A program made the translations under genes and the position numbers. This document shows, piece by piece, positions 1 to 10,064 of a stretch of 64,000 nt of DNA. The DNA lies in contig JASSKH010000010.1 in NCBI GenBank assembly GCA_031763025.1, positions 3,591,901-3,655,900 of the forward strand, written 5' to 3'. Numbering within the stretch: the first letter of the stretch is position 1; each line of letters opens with the position of its first letter. This stretch comes from Macrocystis pyrifera (Eukaryota; Sar; Phaeophyceae; Laminariales; Laminariaceae). The notes under the pieces are model-generated. The model ran no database searches. It was given only the letters and a program-made list of their open reading frames with translations, and was not told the origin of the DNA.

Positions 1-133
1 TTGGTGCAAGCAATGTCTGCCTGGTTGGTGAAAACCCGACGTGCTCCATCCCGGTACTGTAGGGATGCGAGGTTCTATGGTCATACGACTACGGCCATGC
101 ATGGTAATGAGTACACCCTCCCCCCCCACCGTC
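1..133 (+). repeat. Family F dispersed repeat, 3' part, ending in poly-C
   Basis: This matches copies near 12280, 15940 (-), 37740, 38400, 56000 (-), 57170, 58220 (-) and 63910 (-). The shared blocks are GGTGAAAACCCGACGTGCTC, then GTAGGGATGCGAGG and CATACGACTACGGCCATGCATG. As in all the others, the right end is a GAGTACAC-like motif running into a C tract. The left part is cut by the window edge. Non-coding; no protein is conserved between copies. Confidence 0.8.
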
Positions 134-591
134 CCCGCCCCCGCCCGCCCCTCAACCCCTCCTTTCCATGTACCGCCTCCTTTCTTGTGTAGTTAATACG
201 GAACGACACTATCACACCAGGCTTTGCTTAATTTCGCTGGTGATTTCAAAGAGAACGTCGGCACCCTCCCCTCCGACCCCTCTTACCCCAGGTACCACGT
301 ACCGCCTCATTATGCGTATACTTGTACCCGTAATCTCATGGCTTCAACGAAAAAAAAAATAGACCGGTAAAGCCACCCCAATCATCCGTACCCCCTCCCA
401 CGTACCGCCTCTTAATGTTTGTATATGTGCACGTCAATGATTGCTTCCAAGGATTGAAAGTAAGACAGAACCCCCCCCCCCCCCCCCCCCCCCAACACCC
501 TCTTCCTCTCACCCCCGATCCGCCTTACCCCCTCTCCCACGTACTGCCTACTTTTGTGTGTTTATTTGTTTTTACTAACTGGGGACGCCAG
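134..591. other. Intronic or upstream low-complexity DNA
   Basis: C-rich, G-poor sequence with a run of 23 C at 471-493. No exon could be supported. It ends in a splice acceptor (GCCAG at about 587-591) for the aldo/keto reductase exon, so it is probably the 3' part of an intron whose 5' exon lies before the window. Confidence 0.5.
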
Positions 592-794
592 CCCGACACC
601 ATGGCAGGACGCGTGGCGGGAACTGGAGAAGCTGTACGCAGAGGGGGCGGTCAGAGCTATCGGGGTTTCCAATTTCTCGGAAGGCCTGCTCCGGGAGCTT
701 CTCGGACTGGCCACTGTTATGCCCTCCGCGGTGCAGAACTGGATGGACCCGTTCCACCAGGACAGGGCAGTACGCAACCTGTGTGCGGAGAACG
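592..794 (+). CDS. Aldo/keto reductase, internal exon (gene 5' part outside window)
   Basis: The translation (frame starting at 593) contains WRELEKLYAEGAVRAIGVSNF, followed by a segment ending NLCAEN. This is the classic AKR block around the fifth and sixth strands of the TIM barrel; the GVSNF motif is diagnostic. AKRs are soluble NAD(P)H-dependent oxidoreductases acting on aldehydes and ketones. The Asp/Tyr/Lys/His catalytic residues normally lie N-terminal to this block, so they must be in exons upstream of the window. The family's usual QVE-x-NP step reads QNWMDP here, a mild departure. The exon is bounded by an AG acceptor at 590-591 and a GT donor at 795-796 and ends in phase 1, which fits the next AKR exon at 3108. 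Substrate cannot be predicted. Confidence 0.85.
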
Positions 795-817
795 GTGAGC
801 AGCAAATGTGCTCTTAT

Positions 818-1258
818 TAGGAGACCGCGGTTTGACCCCTTGACTGACCTGATGCCCCTGACCATCCCCTACAATAAAAATAGGTACTATATGCTAGGAG
901 TGAGACCGCGATTTGACCCCTTTGACTGACCTGACTCCCCTAGCCGTCTCCTACACTAAAGTCTGTATAAGTAAGATGCTAGGAGACCGCGGTTTGACCC
1001 CTTGACTGACCTGACGCCCGTGACCGTCCTCCATACTAAAATTGATCCGTAGGAGACCGCGGTTTGACCGCTTGACTGACCTGACGCCCCTCACCGTCCC
1101 CTGCACTAAACCTAGACACGAGGAGACCGTAGTTTGACGTCATGACTGCCCGCCCCTGACCGCCCCCTACACTGAACCTGTTTTATTAAGGCCAGAAGCG
1201 GTCTTTGACTCCTTGACTGACCGGACGCCCATGACCGCCACCTTCACTCTAAACTAGT
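818..1258 (+). repeat. Minisatellite of six diverged ~75-90 bp units in the AKR intron
   Basis: The phrase GAGACCGCGGTTTGACCCCT, followed by TGACTGACCTGACGCCCCTG and CCCCTACACTAAA, recurs about six times with substitutions and small spacer changes (units start near 819, 900, 980, 1049, 1120, 1192). A single related block lies near 30030, and a reverse-strand fragment near 8213-8250. Non-coding. Confidence 0.85.
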
Positions 1259-1479
1259 ATATTAAGGCCAAAATAAGCTTTGCGGCGCCCGAAAAGGCAA
1301 GTTTCCTATTGTACTGGTAGCATATTTGGTGAGCAGACGTTCTCTGGAAAAAAAGCAGTGCACGTACGGTATGCGAATAACAGTACGACTTGGCCTAGAA
1401 TAGCTCGACCAAAATTGTTGACATGTGCACACTGCACTTCTTCTCACAGTTTTTTTTTGCGAAGTTTTCCGCGGTGTTA

Positions 1480-2306
1480 GACCTATGCCAATGGAAACGC
1501 GAACTTCAACAGTTCTTTCAAAGATATTGCTTTAATAAAACAGTCGAAAATATCCTTGTGCCGCCGCTGTGGGAAAAAAAGGGGAAAATGTGTTTGATTT
1601 TTTCTTCTTTTTTTCTCTAACGGCTGCAGGCGGCGTAACTTGTTTTCTCTCGTTGCAAGGTGTCAACACGCTGACAAAAATCAGCTCGTGCGACGATAGA
1701 CGCTCGATCTCGATATAGACTCAGCCCACGGCCAACCCGCTTGGTGTCGGGCAAGGCCAACGAGTACAGATGACGGCATCGAAGATATAAAGTGGATACA
1801 TGCTCTAGGGGGCGAGAGCCTGCCGGCGGCGTCCTGCGGTATCCTCTCAAACCTGAAAAAAAGCCTGTCTTTTGCCATTCGAGACGGATCGAAAAATCTT
1901 GTCTTCTGTTTTGTGCGCACCAGCGGCTAGTTGTTTTTTTATCGTACGCCTGGCCAGCGCCCGCCACATGTCACTGGCCATTGTGTGAAGACGGTGACCC
2001 AAGGGTGGGTCGGAGCTCCTGACGAGCGCACTCTGTTCAGAACTAATGACACAATCGTTGGTTTTGTCGATCGATGTCTGTCGAAGACTCGGAATCTCGC
2101 CGCTTTGAGCCAAACATCCGCCTGAGTTTTTCTGAAGCCGATCTTGGCCAAACATCGGCCCCAGATTGCTTTTGTCGGGCTTTTCCAAAAATTGGGAACT
2201 TTTTTTTCTAAACGTGCCCATAGGAAGCGTGTTCTAAATTGCTTTGGCGGGTATCTTTGGAATTCAAACTTTTAAGGGGAACTTTGCGTTTCCATTGGCA
2301 TAGGTC
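1480..2306. mobile_element. PIF/Harbinger-like non-autonomous element, 827 bp
   Basis: The ends are perfect inverted repeats: the left reads GACCTATGCCAATGGAAACG and the right is its reverse complement, with weaker similarity further in. The element is flanked by direct TTA (1477-1479 and 2307-2309), the 3-bp TWA target type of PIF/Harbinger elements. No transposase is encoded; internal open frames look spurious. It sits wholly inside the AKR intron. Confidence 0.7.
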
Positions 2307-2309
2307 TTA

Positions 2310-3107
2310 GGGTTGGTAGGCGATTTATCGATTACGGAAAGCTGGGTCAAGTCGGTACAGTAGCACAGCTGACGGCGGCAGTCGCTGATTCTTGCCGCCT
2401 ACCGCATATAGAATGCTGCCGTCGTTTTGTTCTATCTCGTTCTTCTCCGCCAACGCCGTGCTTGGCATCCTATTTTAGCCCGTTTAGGACTGGACTGCCG
2501 TTTTGGGGGCAAAACACACGGAGTTGGAGTTAAGTTCAGGCGTCTGTACACTGCAGTACTAAAAAAGGGTTAGACGGGTTTTTACCTTTTAACCACAGTA
2601 TAATGAAAACCTAAAAATACGAGACCATAGAGAACAATATTATCCTATTACATGTTCAGGCAGTTTTGCCCCTGAATCATGGGTGCCGTTATTAAGGTGC
2701 TGCAAGCAATGCCCCCTGCGCGCTCTCTCTCTCGCCCCCCACCCCGACCCCCCCCCCCTCCCCCGCTCCCTTGGTAGGAGTACTCGTAGGATATTGCAAG
2801 CAAGAAGTGTGGTCCTCCAAACATTGGTGCACTTCTTATAAGGACCTCAGCTATTACGCCCGCACTTCGCTCTCTCTATCACCCCCCCTGCCGTTGTAAG
2901 GCTCCGTTTCGAAAGGAGATGCGTGGTCAATGGTCAAAAATTACTAAGGTAAGCAACACGTACTTGCGTCCCCCCCCCCCCCCCCCCGTTCCCCACCCGC
3001 CCCCCCCTCTCCCCTCTCCTCTCCCTCTCCTCCCTCCTCTCTCCCTCACCACCCTCCTCCCTCTCTCCCCCATCCGCCCTGACCTTCTCCCGTTCCCCCC
3101 TCGACAG
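2310..3107. other. Rest of AKR intron, pyrimidine-rich
   Basis: Contains a CT/C-rich stretch at 2720-2765, a C run at about 2970-2988 and a long CT/CCT-rich tract at 2989-3100. That tract leads into the acceptor CGACAG at 3102-3107 and probably serves as an oversized polypyrimidine tract. No other exon seen. Confidence 0.5.
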
Positions 3108-3598
3108 ACATCGCCTACGTGGCGTACAGCACTCTCGGCGGACAGTGGGCGTACCGATCGTCACCGCCGTCCTCTAACCCGGTCGATGCGGACGTGACGC
3201 TGGGAAGGATTGCCTCGTCGCACGGCACCTCTGCGCAAGCTGTGTCTCTCTCCTGGGCCCTCCAGAGCGGCGCGGTCGTGCTCCCGAGGTCCTCGAATCC
3301 GGGCAGGATTAAGGGCAACTTGCGGACGTTTGTGGGCGTTGAGAGGGTGGAGGTGGGGGTGGAGGCGGTGGTGGTGTCCCGGGGTGAGGAGGTCGAAGCC
3401 GGTGGTGGGCGTGGTGATGGCAACGGTGGTGGTAGTGGTGGTGGTCGTCGTGCCGTTGGTGATTGTGGCGGCGGCAGCGGGAGGGTAGAGCAAGGGTGCT
3501 TGGCGGGGGGCGGGGGTATTGGTCCAGTCGTGGAGGTGTTTTTGACGGAGGAGGACATGGGTGCGATCGACCTCTTGGACGGTACCATCGGGGGGTAG
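3108..3598 (+). CDS. Aldo/keto reductase, C-terminal exon with Gly/Val-rich expansion
   Basis: Starts after CGACAG with two bases that complete the phase-1 codon left at 794, giving NLCAEN-D-IAYVAYSTLGGQW. Next come LGRIASSHGTSAQAVSLSWALQ and VLPRSSNPGRIKGNL, the AKR cofactor-phosphate-binding region (family IPKS...RI..N). The end reads FLTEEDMGAIDLLDG and a stop at 3596-3598. Between NLRTF and FLTEEDM the family has only a few residues; here about 65 extra Gly/Val/Arg-rich residues are encoded by GTGGTG-type repeats (about 3331-3535). Within them, 3384-3527 has GT-AG ends, is 144 nt long and stop-free, and has matching phases on both sides, so it could be spliced or retained. Function: oxidoreductase; substrate unknown. 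Confidence 0.85.
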
Positions 3599-3908
3599 AG
3601 GTGTTAAGAACTGGGTTTACGCCTACGCTTGGTTTGGAGGGAAATGGCGGAAAAGCTGGCAGGACGGGTTGGTGTCACCGTTGTGCTGGTGGGATTGCCT
3701 TTTGCTTTTTAGTCGTCCCATTGTACTACTGACTGGAAGGGGGCGTACATATATACTTTTTCTGGTTCCTAATATATTTGAGGACCCCTACGTGTTGAAT
3801 GTACGAGATACGAGATGGTTATGTGCAACGGTTTGGGAGTACGTAGAGACAACATGCATGTTTCTCTCGGGGACACTTGATATGTGTTCAGGGAATTCCA
3901 GGTAATAC
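3599..3908. other. 3' flank of AKR gene
   Basis: No exon or repeat recognised. It presumably includes the 3' untranslated region; no clear AATAAA signal was seen near the stop. Confidence 0.3.
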
Positions 3909-4994
3909 CTGTGTTGCATTGCCCACAAAAAAAACTCATTTTGGCCAAATGTACATTCAAATAAATGCCTGGAAGCACCTCTACTTCCGTTTTTTTCGTC
4001 ACCGATATTTGGTTATTCTGCTCTAGCTCAAAACTTTTCCATTGATCCAATATTTGGCAAGGCAGATATGGGCTCCTTGGTGCACTCCCGTGACGGTGGC
4101 AAAGCGGCAGCAGTTTCCGTGCCCTGCTTCCAGTCGGACCTCGTCGCTAAAGTTTGAAAATGGGCAAAAAATATGGTTCCAGGCGTTTGAATTTGATTTT
4201 CTTGTACTGGAGTCAAGTACAATATTTTTTGCTGCTGTAGAAAAATATGCTCGTATCATACTCGTACGTACGTACCAGTTTCCTTTGCAAATTTTTAGTA
4301 ACGTTTTTTTTTTAATATGATAATGGGGTAAGCCCGGCAGCGCAGTAGAAGCCTAGAACATGCTCCGTCGCTCTGCCGCTGCTCTTCCCAAGGATACAGA
4401 GCTGCTGTACTAGCAAGGCCAGCACGTACCACGTGTCTGCATATGCATCGGGACAGAAAACGGAGTTCTTTGGCGTGTTTCGACTGTCGGCACAAGCGAG
4501 AGCAGGGTGGCCGTTTTGTGCATGTTTTTGGTGATTTTTAGGCACCATTCTCAGGTCGACCGTGGCAGCTGGAGGTTCGATCCCTAATTTCGCAAGGCGG
4601 AAATGACACGACTGGCTGTATGCGAGCACACACACGGAAATTTGGTCAATTTCGTCAAGGTCTTCGAGTCGGACCTCGGCCGTGAAAATGGCCTAATCGG
4701 GCGGCGCAATTGCCTCGACCGAAGCTGCCGTTCGCTTGAAGCTGCGATGAACCGAATTTATCCACGCCTAGGACGGCCAAGCGCCAACCAGCCATTTAAC
4801 AGGCTCTATCATGACTTGATTGAGTTCCTCTGAGCGTTCTGTGCCATTTGGGGCCTTCAGTGGGCAGCACGGTGACCGTGAACAGTGCCTCAAAAGACCC
4901 TCTGTGGGGCTGATCTCTGCCAAACCCCGGTTTCAATAATATTCGCATTTTTTTATTGCACCTAAAAAACCATTTTGTGGGCAATGCAACACAG
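3909..4994. mobile_element. Family B hAT-like element, copy 1, right end split by a second element
   Basis: The left end CTGTGTTGCATTGCCCAC at 3909 is inverted perfectly at 4977-4994, with further A-rich similarity. A second copy at 61192-62169 shares internal blocks (GGAAGCACCTCTAC, AGTTTGAAAAT..GGTTCCAGG, CCTCGGCCGTGAA, GACCAAGCGCCA), which defines the family. The TIR start resembles hAT termini. The 8-bp flanks are not identical, so the insertion is old or the target site has decayed. No transposase is encoded. The right terminus was the target of the 4995-6320 element. Confidence 0.75.
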
Positions 4995-6320
4995 TAGAGG
5001 TCGGTATCATATCACAAAATGTGATATATTATATGATATGTGATATGATATAAGCGTATCAATATCACAAAAAAAACCCTGTGATATGATATATCATATC
5101 GTATCATATCATATGATATGATATCGATATATCATATCATATGATATGATATGTGATATGATATGGAATAAAAGTCACGATTTCAGCTTTCTTTGAGGCC
5201 ACACAGCAGTAGCCAAGGACGTTCTTGGGTTGGGGTGGGGTGTAATGCTCTTCTTGCACTGCTGGTAAGCACATGTTTCAATAGTCAAACATGTGTCCAG
5301 CGTCAGTCAGTAATAGTAGGGCGAACCGTATATATTACTCGTATAACGTTTTCGAGCACAAGCTGGGACGAAAGGTGGGTGATGATGTACACACACACAG
5401 CCAGCGAGAAGAGCAGCATAAAGTAGCATAATGTATTCATGTGGCATGATGCCGAGAGTTATTATAGTTGTTGGAAACCTTTACATTTTTTTAATTGGTA
5501 TTTAGTAGTATATATTTAACTCCTCCACCAGGCTCTACTCGCCTACAACACCTATACTATATACAGCAGTATAGTACCTGGTAGGCTATATTATTATAAC
5601 GTGCTTTCTTAGTTTTATACCAGTATAAAATACCAGCTATACTAGGGGTACATACGTACCACGTACGTACGTACATGGTGGTGCAACAGCATATATATTT
5701 CGCTTCCACGGAATAAACAAGGCGCACATTGCTATAAGGTATTACGCACGCAACAATCAGGAATACCTCGGGCGCAAGGCATGCACAGCAGCAGCTAGCT
5801 GTGTGCAATCACCAGACAATTTCAACCGCTTGTCCTCAAAATAGAGTATCATGAAGACTGCAATATAACACTGACGACACATACTAGAATCTTCACCCTG
5901 AAATCAACAGCAGCACTCCGCCTTTCTTTTTACTAATATTAACACAAAAGCAAAAGCCGAAATACGAAAATCTTCGTTATAAAAAAATGACAACTCCAAC
6001 TTCAACGCGAACCACAAAGAAGACCATGCCGTGAGAACGACTGCTGCTGTGGACTACAGCAGACAAGCTATGATGGCTCCTTGTGTGCGAGCTAGATTAG
6101 CTAGAGCCATGTCAGGGTATTTCGAAGAACTCGGAACTTCGAAGAAAAAAGTGGATCTCGGGAGATTCTCGGGCGCTTGGGAGGGTTTTCTGTCATATCA
6201 TATCATATGATATGATATATGATATGATATGATATATCATATCATATCATATATCACTTTTTTTTTACAAATATATCATATATCATATCAGAGCGTTTTC
6301 AGAAGTGATACCGACCTCTA
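4995..6320. mobile_element. hAT-like non-autonomous element, 1,326 bp, 8-bp target duplication
   Basis: The TIRs TAGAGGTCGGTATCA (4995) and TGATACCGACCTCTA (ending 6320) are exact inverses and fit the hAT terminal pattern. The target duplication CAACACAG occurs at 4987-4994 and 6321-6328. Both subterminal regions (about 5015-5165 and 6195-6295) are dense arrays of the alternating palindromes ATATGATAT and ATATCATAT. The middle (5170-6190) is AT-rich and has no recognisable transposase. It is inserted in the right TIR of the family B copy, so it is the younger of the two. Confidence 0.85.
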
Positions 6321-6569
6321 CAACACAGAGTACCAAGTACACTTTTTTATGTTCTGCTTATGTATTCTTCTCCATGTATGTCTACATGATGTATCCTCCC
6401 TGTCCGGCCACCGTGACTGCTCACCCGCCATGACCCCATCGCGGCCCTTCCCAACATTACCTACTTCGTGAGATCGGCTCGGTCTCGGCATTGATATCCG
6501 GTGCGTACCTCTCGCCACGCGCATAGGGGTCAAATAGCGGAATCCAACTTCCCCTTCATTCCACCTACC

Positions 6570-6800
6570 TGGAGAAGTTGATTGTCACCAAGAATCGAAC
6601 TTGCGCATACCAGGTGTCATGTATTGAATACGAGGGACAACCATATACTCTACGCGTACTCAGTCAGCCGCCTCTCTTCCAAAGCTGATGATCGTCGAGA
6701 ATCGGACTCTCAGGCATACAATTTATAAGATGGAAGGGATAACCTGCGGCTGCATGCATGTACTCCACTCAATCAGCGCTGACTGAGTGGAGTACCTCAA
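6570..6800 (-). repeat. tRNA-like (SINE-type) repeat fragments with a 36-bp palindrome
   Basis: On the - strand, two segments carry B-box-like cores (AAGTTCGATTCTTGG near 6585-6600; GAGTCCGATTCTC near 6692-6705). Both are preceded by GCTGACTGAGTA- or GCTGATTGAGTG-type 5' ends. The second is joined head to head with its own 5' end, forming the palindrome centred on AGCGCT at about 6779. Neither folds as an intact tRNA, since the acceptor stems do not pair. The 5' motif is shared with the tRNA-like palindromes at 41480-42280. Confidence 0.45.
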
Positions 6801-7875
6801 GTAGTAGGTTATCCCTTGACTACTATGCCTCCCCCAAACACCGACTCAAAGCCAGCTGCCATCGATTTCATCCTTCGGAGAGACGCTGAAACATGGAACA
6901 CTCGATGGACAAGTAGTAACTGATTGACTTCTCCGCCAGTGTGTCTTGAGGTTGGGCGAATCGACGCTGTTGACCTTGCCTTCCACTACGAGTACAACAA
7001 CAACAGGGTCTCTGTACATACTCGTAGCGAGCTACCAAGGTACACACCATCGCTCGTCAGCTTGGATGATACCAAACTGTAGTGGTGCACGTATGATGGA
7101 CTACGACGGCAGCATCAGGGCCGCCCGTACACGTAGCCCATACATCCATAGCACAGGTATCCTTGGTACTTACACAGGTTATCAGATAGACTAAAAATAA
7201 AGCGGAAGTTCGTTTCAGCTCGTTCGTTACATGTCGGCGCACAGAAATAATAGCAGCATTTGATTGACCAAGTGTGGTACCGACGCGTCATGGACCGCGC
7301 TTAATCCTATATGTATATGTTGAAAATGCAGTAGTGGACAAACCTTGATAGTAGATCTTCCTGGGGTAGATAATTAGGCACTCTGATTGGCTAGGGGTAT
7401 GTTTTACGCCCCTCTGAAAATGATCGGCGTGAAACTGACGGTAATATATAGCCAAAATATGAAGGCGGCTTGTTTACAACGGGGACGAAACGAAGAACAT
7501 CAACACCCGATACGAAAGACAACGGAAGATTTCTGCAAAAAGTTGCGCACCCACCAGCACATCACTTTTGGCGCCCAAACTAGAGACCTGGATCCGGATC
7601 GACCTGAACCACCCGTGGAGTAACTGCAAGCCCTGCTTTGCTGCCTGCTGCTGTACTGCTTGCTGCTCGAGCCGCTCTGAACCACGGAGAAGCTATCGAG
7701 AAAACCCAAGGTGCGTCTATCGACCACGTTCTGATCATTCCTTCAGCTTGCGACTATGTACTCGTAAAATACGTATACCAATTTGTCCTTGAATGTAAGA
7801 AACATTTTTGTATTATTATTAATACTAAAATGTACCCTACATTTCCGGACATATTTGTGTGGGTTCTACCTCTAG
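6801..7875. other. Stretch with no supported gene
   Basis: Short open frames occur on both strands (for example 7387-7623 +) but none resembles a known family. No repeat was recognised. Confidence 0.3.
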
Positions 7876-8026
7876 TTTCTGTCTCCGGTGGTCGCGCCTG
7901 CGAGAGGTCGTGGCGGCAGCGGCGGCGCGCAAAGTCGCGGGCGAGGCGAGCCGTGATGCGAAGCAACGAGGGCAAGTCCTGAGCTTGAGCAAGTGGAGCC
8001 GCCCATCCCAGCTCGAAGCTTTTTAG
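7876..8026 (+). CDS. Candidate terminal exon of an unrecognised gene
   Basis: After the acceptor CTCTAG (7870-7875) one frame reads LREVVAAAARKVAGEASRDAKQRG and continues to LSKWSRPSQLEAF and a stop at 8024-8026. The segment is GC-rich, unlike its surroundings, and predicts an Ala/Arg-rich helix. AATAAA follows at 8098-8103. No upstream exon with matching phase was established, so this may be chance. No family recognised. Confidence 0.25.
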
Positions 8027-9481
8027 GTGGTTGCCGTCGCATGTTGGCTGTTGTTGTTTCTCCTCCCTCTGGCGAGTTAGTTTGCTTGATTGACGAAAAT
8101 AAATCGAGATCGGATCTTACATCTGACGCTACGAGATCGGTCTTTCTAGACGCGTCAAGGCCTCCTTGATCGTTATCATGCTGGTTCTAGTACAAGATGC
8201 GGTCAGTCAAGGACTGGTCAGTCAAGCAATAAAAAACTGCGGTCTCCACTCGTAGTCTATTTGCGTCGTATCACTATTAATATTAATAATACTACTGTAA
8301 TACCTCTAGTACAGTACGTACGTAGGCCCTGAGACTCATCCACGAGATCCCACAAGCAAGATCCCGTTGCTCCATCGAGCCCCAGGCTCTTGCAGCACAT
8401 GGGTCGGAGCACGAGACAAAGTACGTTAAGGCTTGGCCATGTTTGATTCACGGGGTTTTGCCGCATGCTCGCTCCCGACAGCATAGATAGCGTCTCTCGT
8501 GCCAAAACTGCTGTTGTCTGCGGGGTGAAGCAAACGCTCTTCACTTCTCCGGGCGTGCGTATTGGGTATCATCAACACGAGAGCGAGAAACGTGTCATCG
8601 CACTTTGCACGCGTCTTTCCTTGCAGTCGTGCAAACTGAGGGGTAATAATCAGCATCTACCTCCTCGTACTGTGTCTGAATTAGCTGCAGAGCTATCCTT
8701 CCCTCGTTATCCTGGAGACCTATTGCAGCCGTGGTCCCTCTGTAGTGCCAGTTTCTCGCTGTAATAGTGCCTGTAGAATCGCTTGGCACAGATGGGATTC
8801 ACCAGTGTGGTAGTGTGCGGAGCAATTAGTGCCGGTTGCCGCTGCAATGCTGTTACTGCTGTTGGCTGGCGCATACTGGCACTATAGAGGGATCACTACT
8901 GTATACGTATACCCAACAGACTCTCGCGCTGTGTAGTGTATACCCATGTCGTGCGCAGGTTTCAGAGCCCTACGCGAACGAAATACGATAGCCCTTGATT
9001 TTGGCGGACGCCTCTCTCTCTCCTCTTTCACCCTGGCAAAAACACATCGATTTCGAACTGGCCGCCCTCCCTCCTTTTTGGGTGGATTCCTCCCTCTACG
9101 TATGTGATGTGGTGACCGGTATAGGGCAGTGGTAAGGGTAGTGGTAAGGGACGCAGGTGGTTCTGGCAGCTGGAAAGCAGTGATTCGCTTCTTCTGATTT
9201 AGATCTTCTTATTGATAACTTGAGCTGAGGAGGTGCTCTGGTAGAAAAGTGAGAGGTAGGGGGGCGGGACTCGACGCCCAGATATACTCGTCCCACCCCA
9301 CGCCACAAGCTCTCCTAAATTCCTCTTATTATCTGATGTACGCCTACAGAATTTTCCTATGGCTACCGATCGTTCTTCTGCTAATATAAGAACTTCTCAC
9401 TTCGTGGTCCTATCTGCGTTAAAGAACATTACTCTCGTCTAACGGGTTTTCCGCCCTAGGGAACATTCCTAAGAGAACATT
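8027..9481. other. Stretch with no supported gene
   Basis: Contains a reverse-strand relic of the 818-1258 minisatellite near 8200-8250. The rest is unrecognised unique-looking sequence with short spurious frames. Confidence 0.3.
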
Positions 9482-9964
9482 ACTCTCAACTAACGGAATA
9501 TCCGCCGGGTTAATCCACTCTTTGGATTATTCTCGTATTCGTGAGACTACAAGACTGCAACGTATTATCTATTTCTATAGCCCATGAGTGCTCTACTCAT
9601 GTCACATTAGCCCACCCTGAATAGTCGTATATGCAGACCACAAGATGGTCGGAGGGTGATGACAAATTCATCCCAAACGGCCAGGAAAGAGGTGGTCGAA
9701 GATGCGGCTATTCGAAACAAAAGAAATGAGGCTATAGATCCCCCCACACCTCGTAATAAACCCAAACACTACGAAGAGGGGGTGTTCGCTGAAAACAAAC
9801 ACTAAAGGAGAGAGAGACAGAACTCAAAGCAGAGGCGACACTCTCAACTAACGGAATATCCGCCGGGTTAATCCATTCTTTGGAATATTCTCGTATTCGT
9901 GAGACTACAAGACTGCAACGTATTATCTGTATCTATAGCCCATGAGTGCTCTACTCATATCACA
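9482..9964 (+). mobile_element. Possible TRIM (miniature LTR retroelement): 125-bp direct repeats
   Basis: Two direct copies, 9482-9606 and 9840-9964, are nearly identical over 125 bp. Both run from CTCTCAACTAACGGAATATC to GCCCATGAGTGCTCTACTCA and a CACA end. They flank a ~230-bp non-coding interior. Just before the second copy is a purine-rich stretch (AAAGGAGAGAGAGACAG at about 9813-9830) that could be a polypurine tract. No TG 5' terminus, primer-binding site or target duplication was found, so a simple segmental repeat is possible. A degenerate third copy of the first 30 bp lies at about 9425-9455. Confidence 0.5.
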
Positions 9965-10064
9965 CGTACCTGTCTGAATGTTCTGCTGCTGTAGACTCAT
10001 CAAGTAAATCAATCTGGTGGACGCGATCTCCCGCACTGTTTGGCTATTGAGTTTACTTCCACGG

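Noticed and set aside
1847-2221. 124-codon - strand frame
   Set aside because: Lies inside the Harbinger-like element and does not resemble a transposase.
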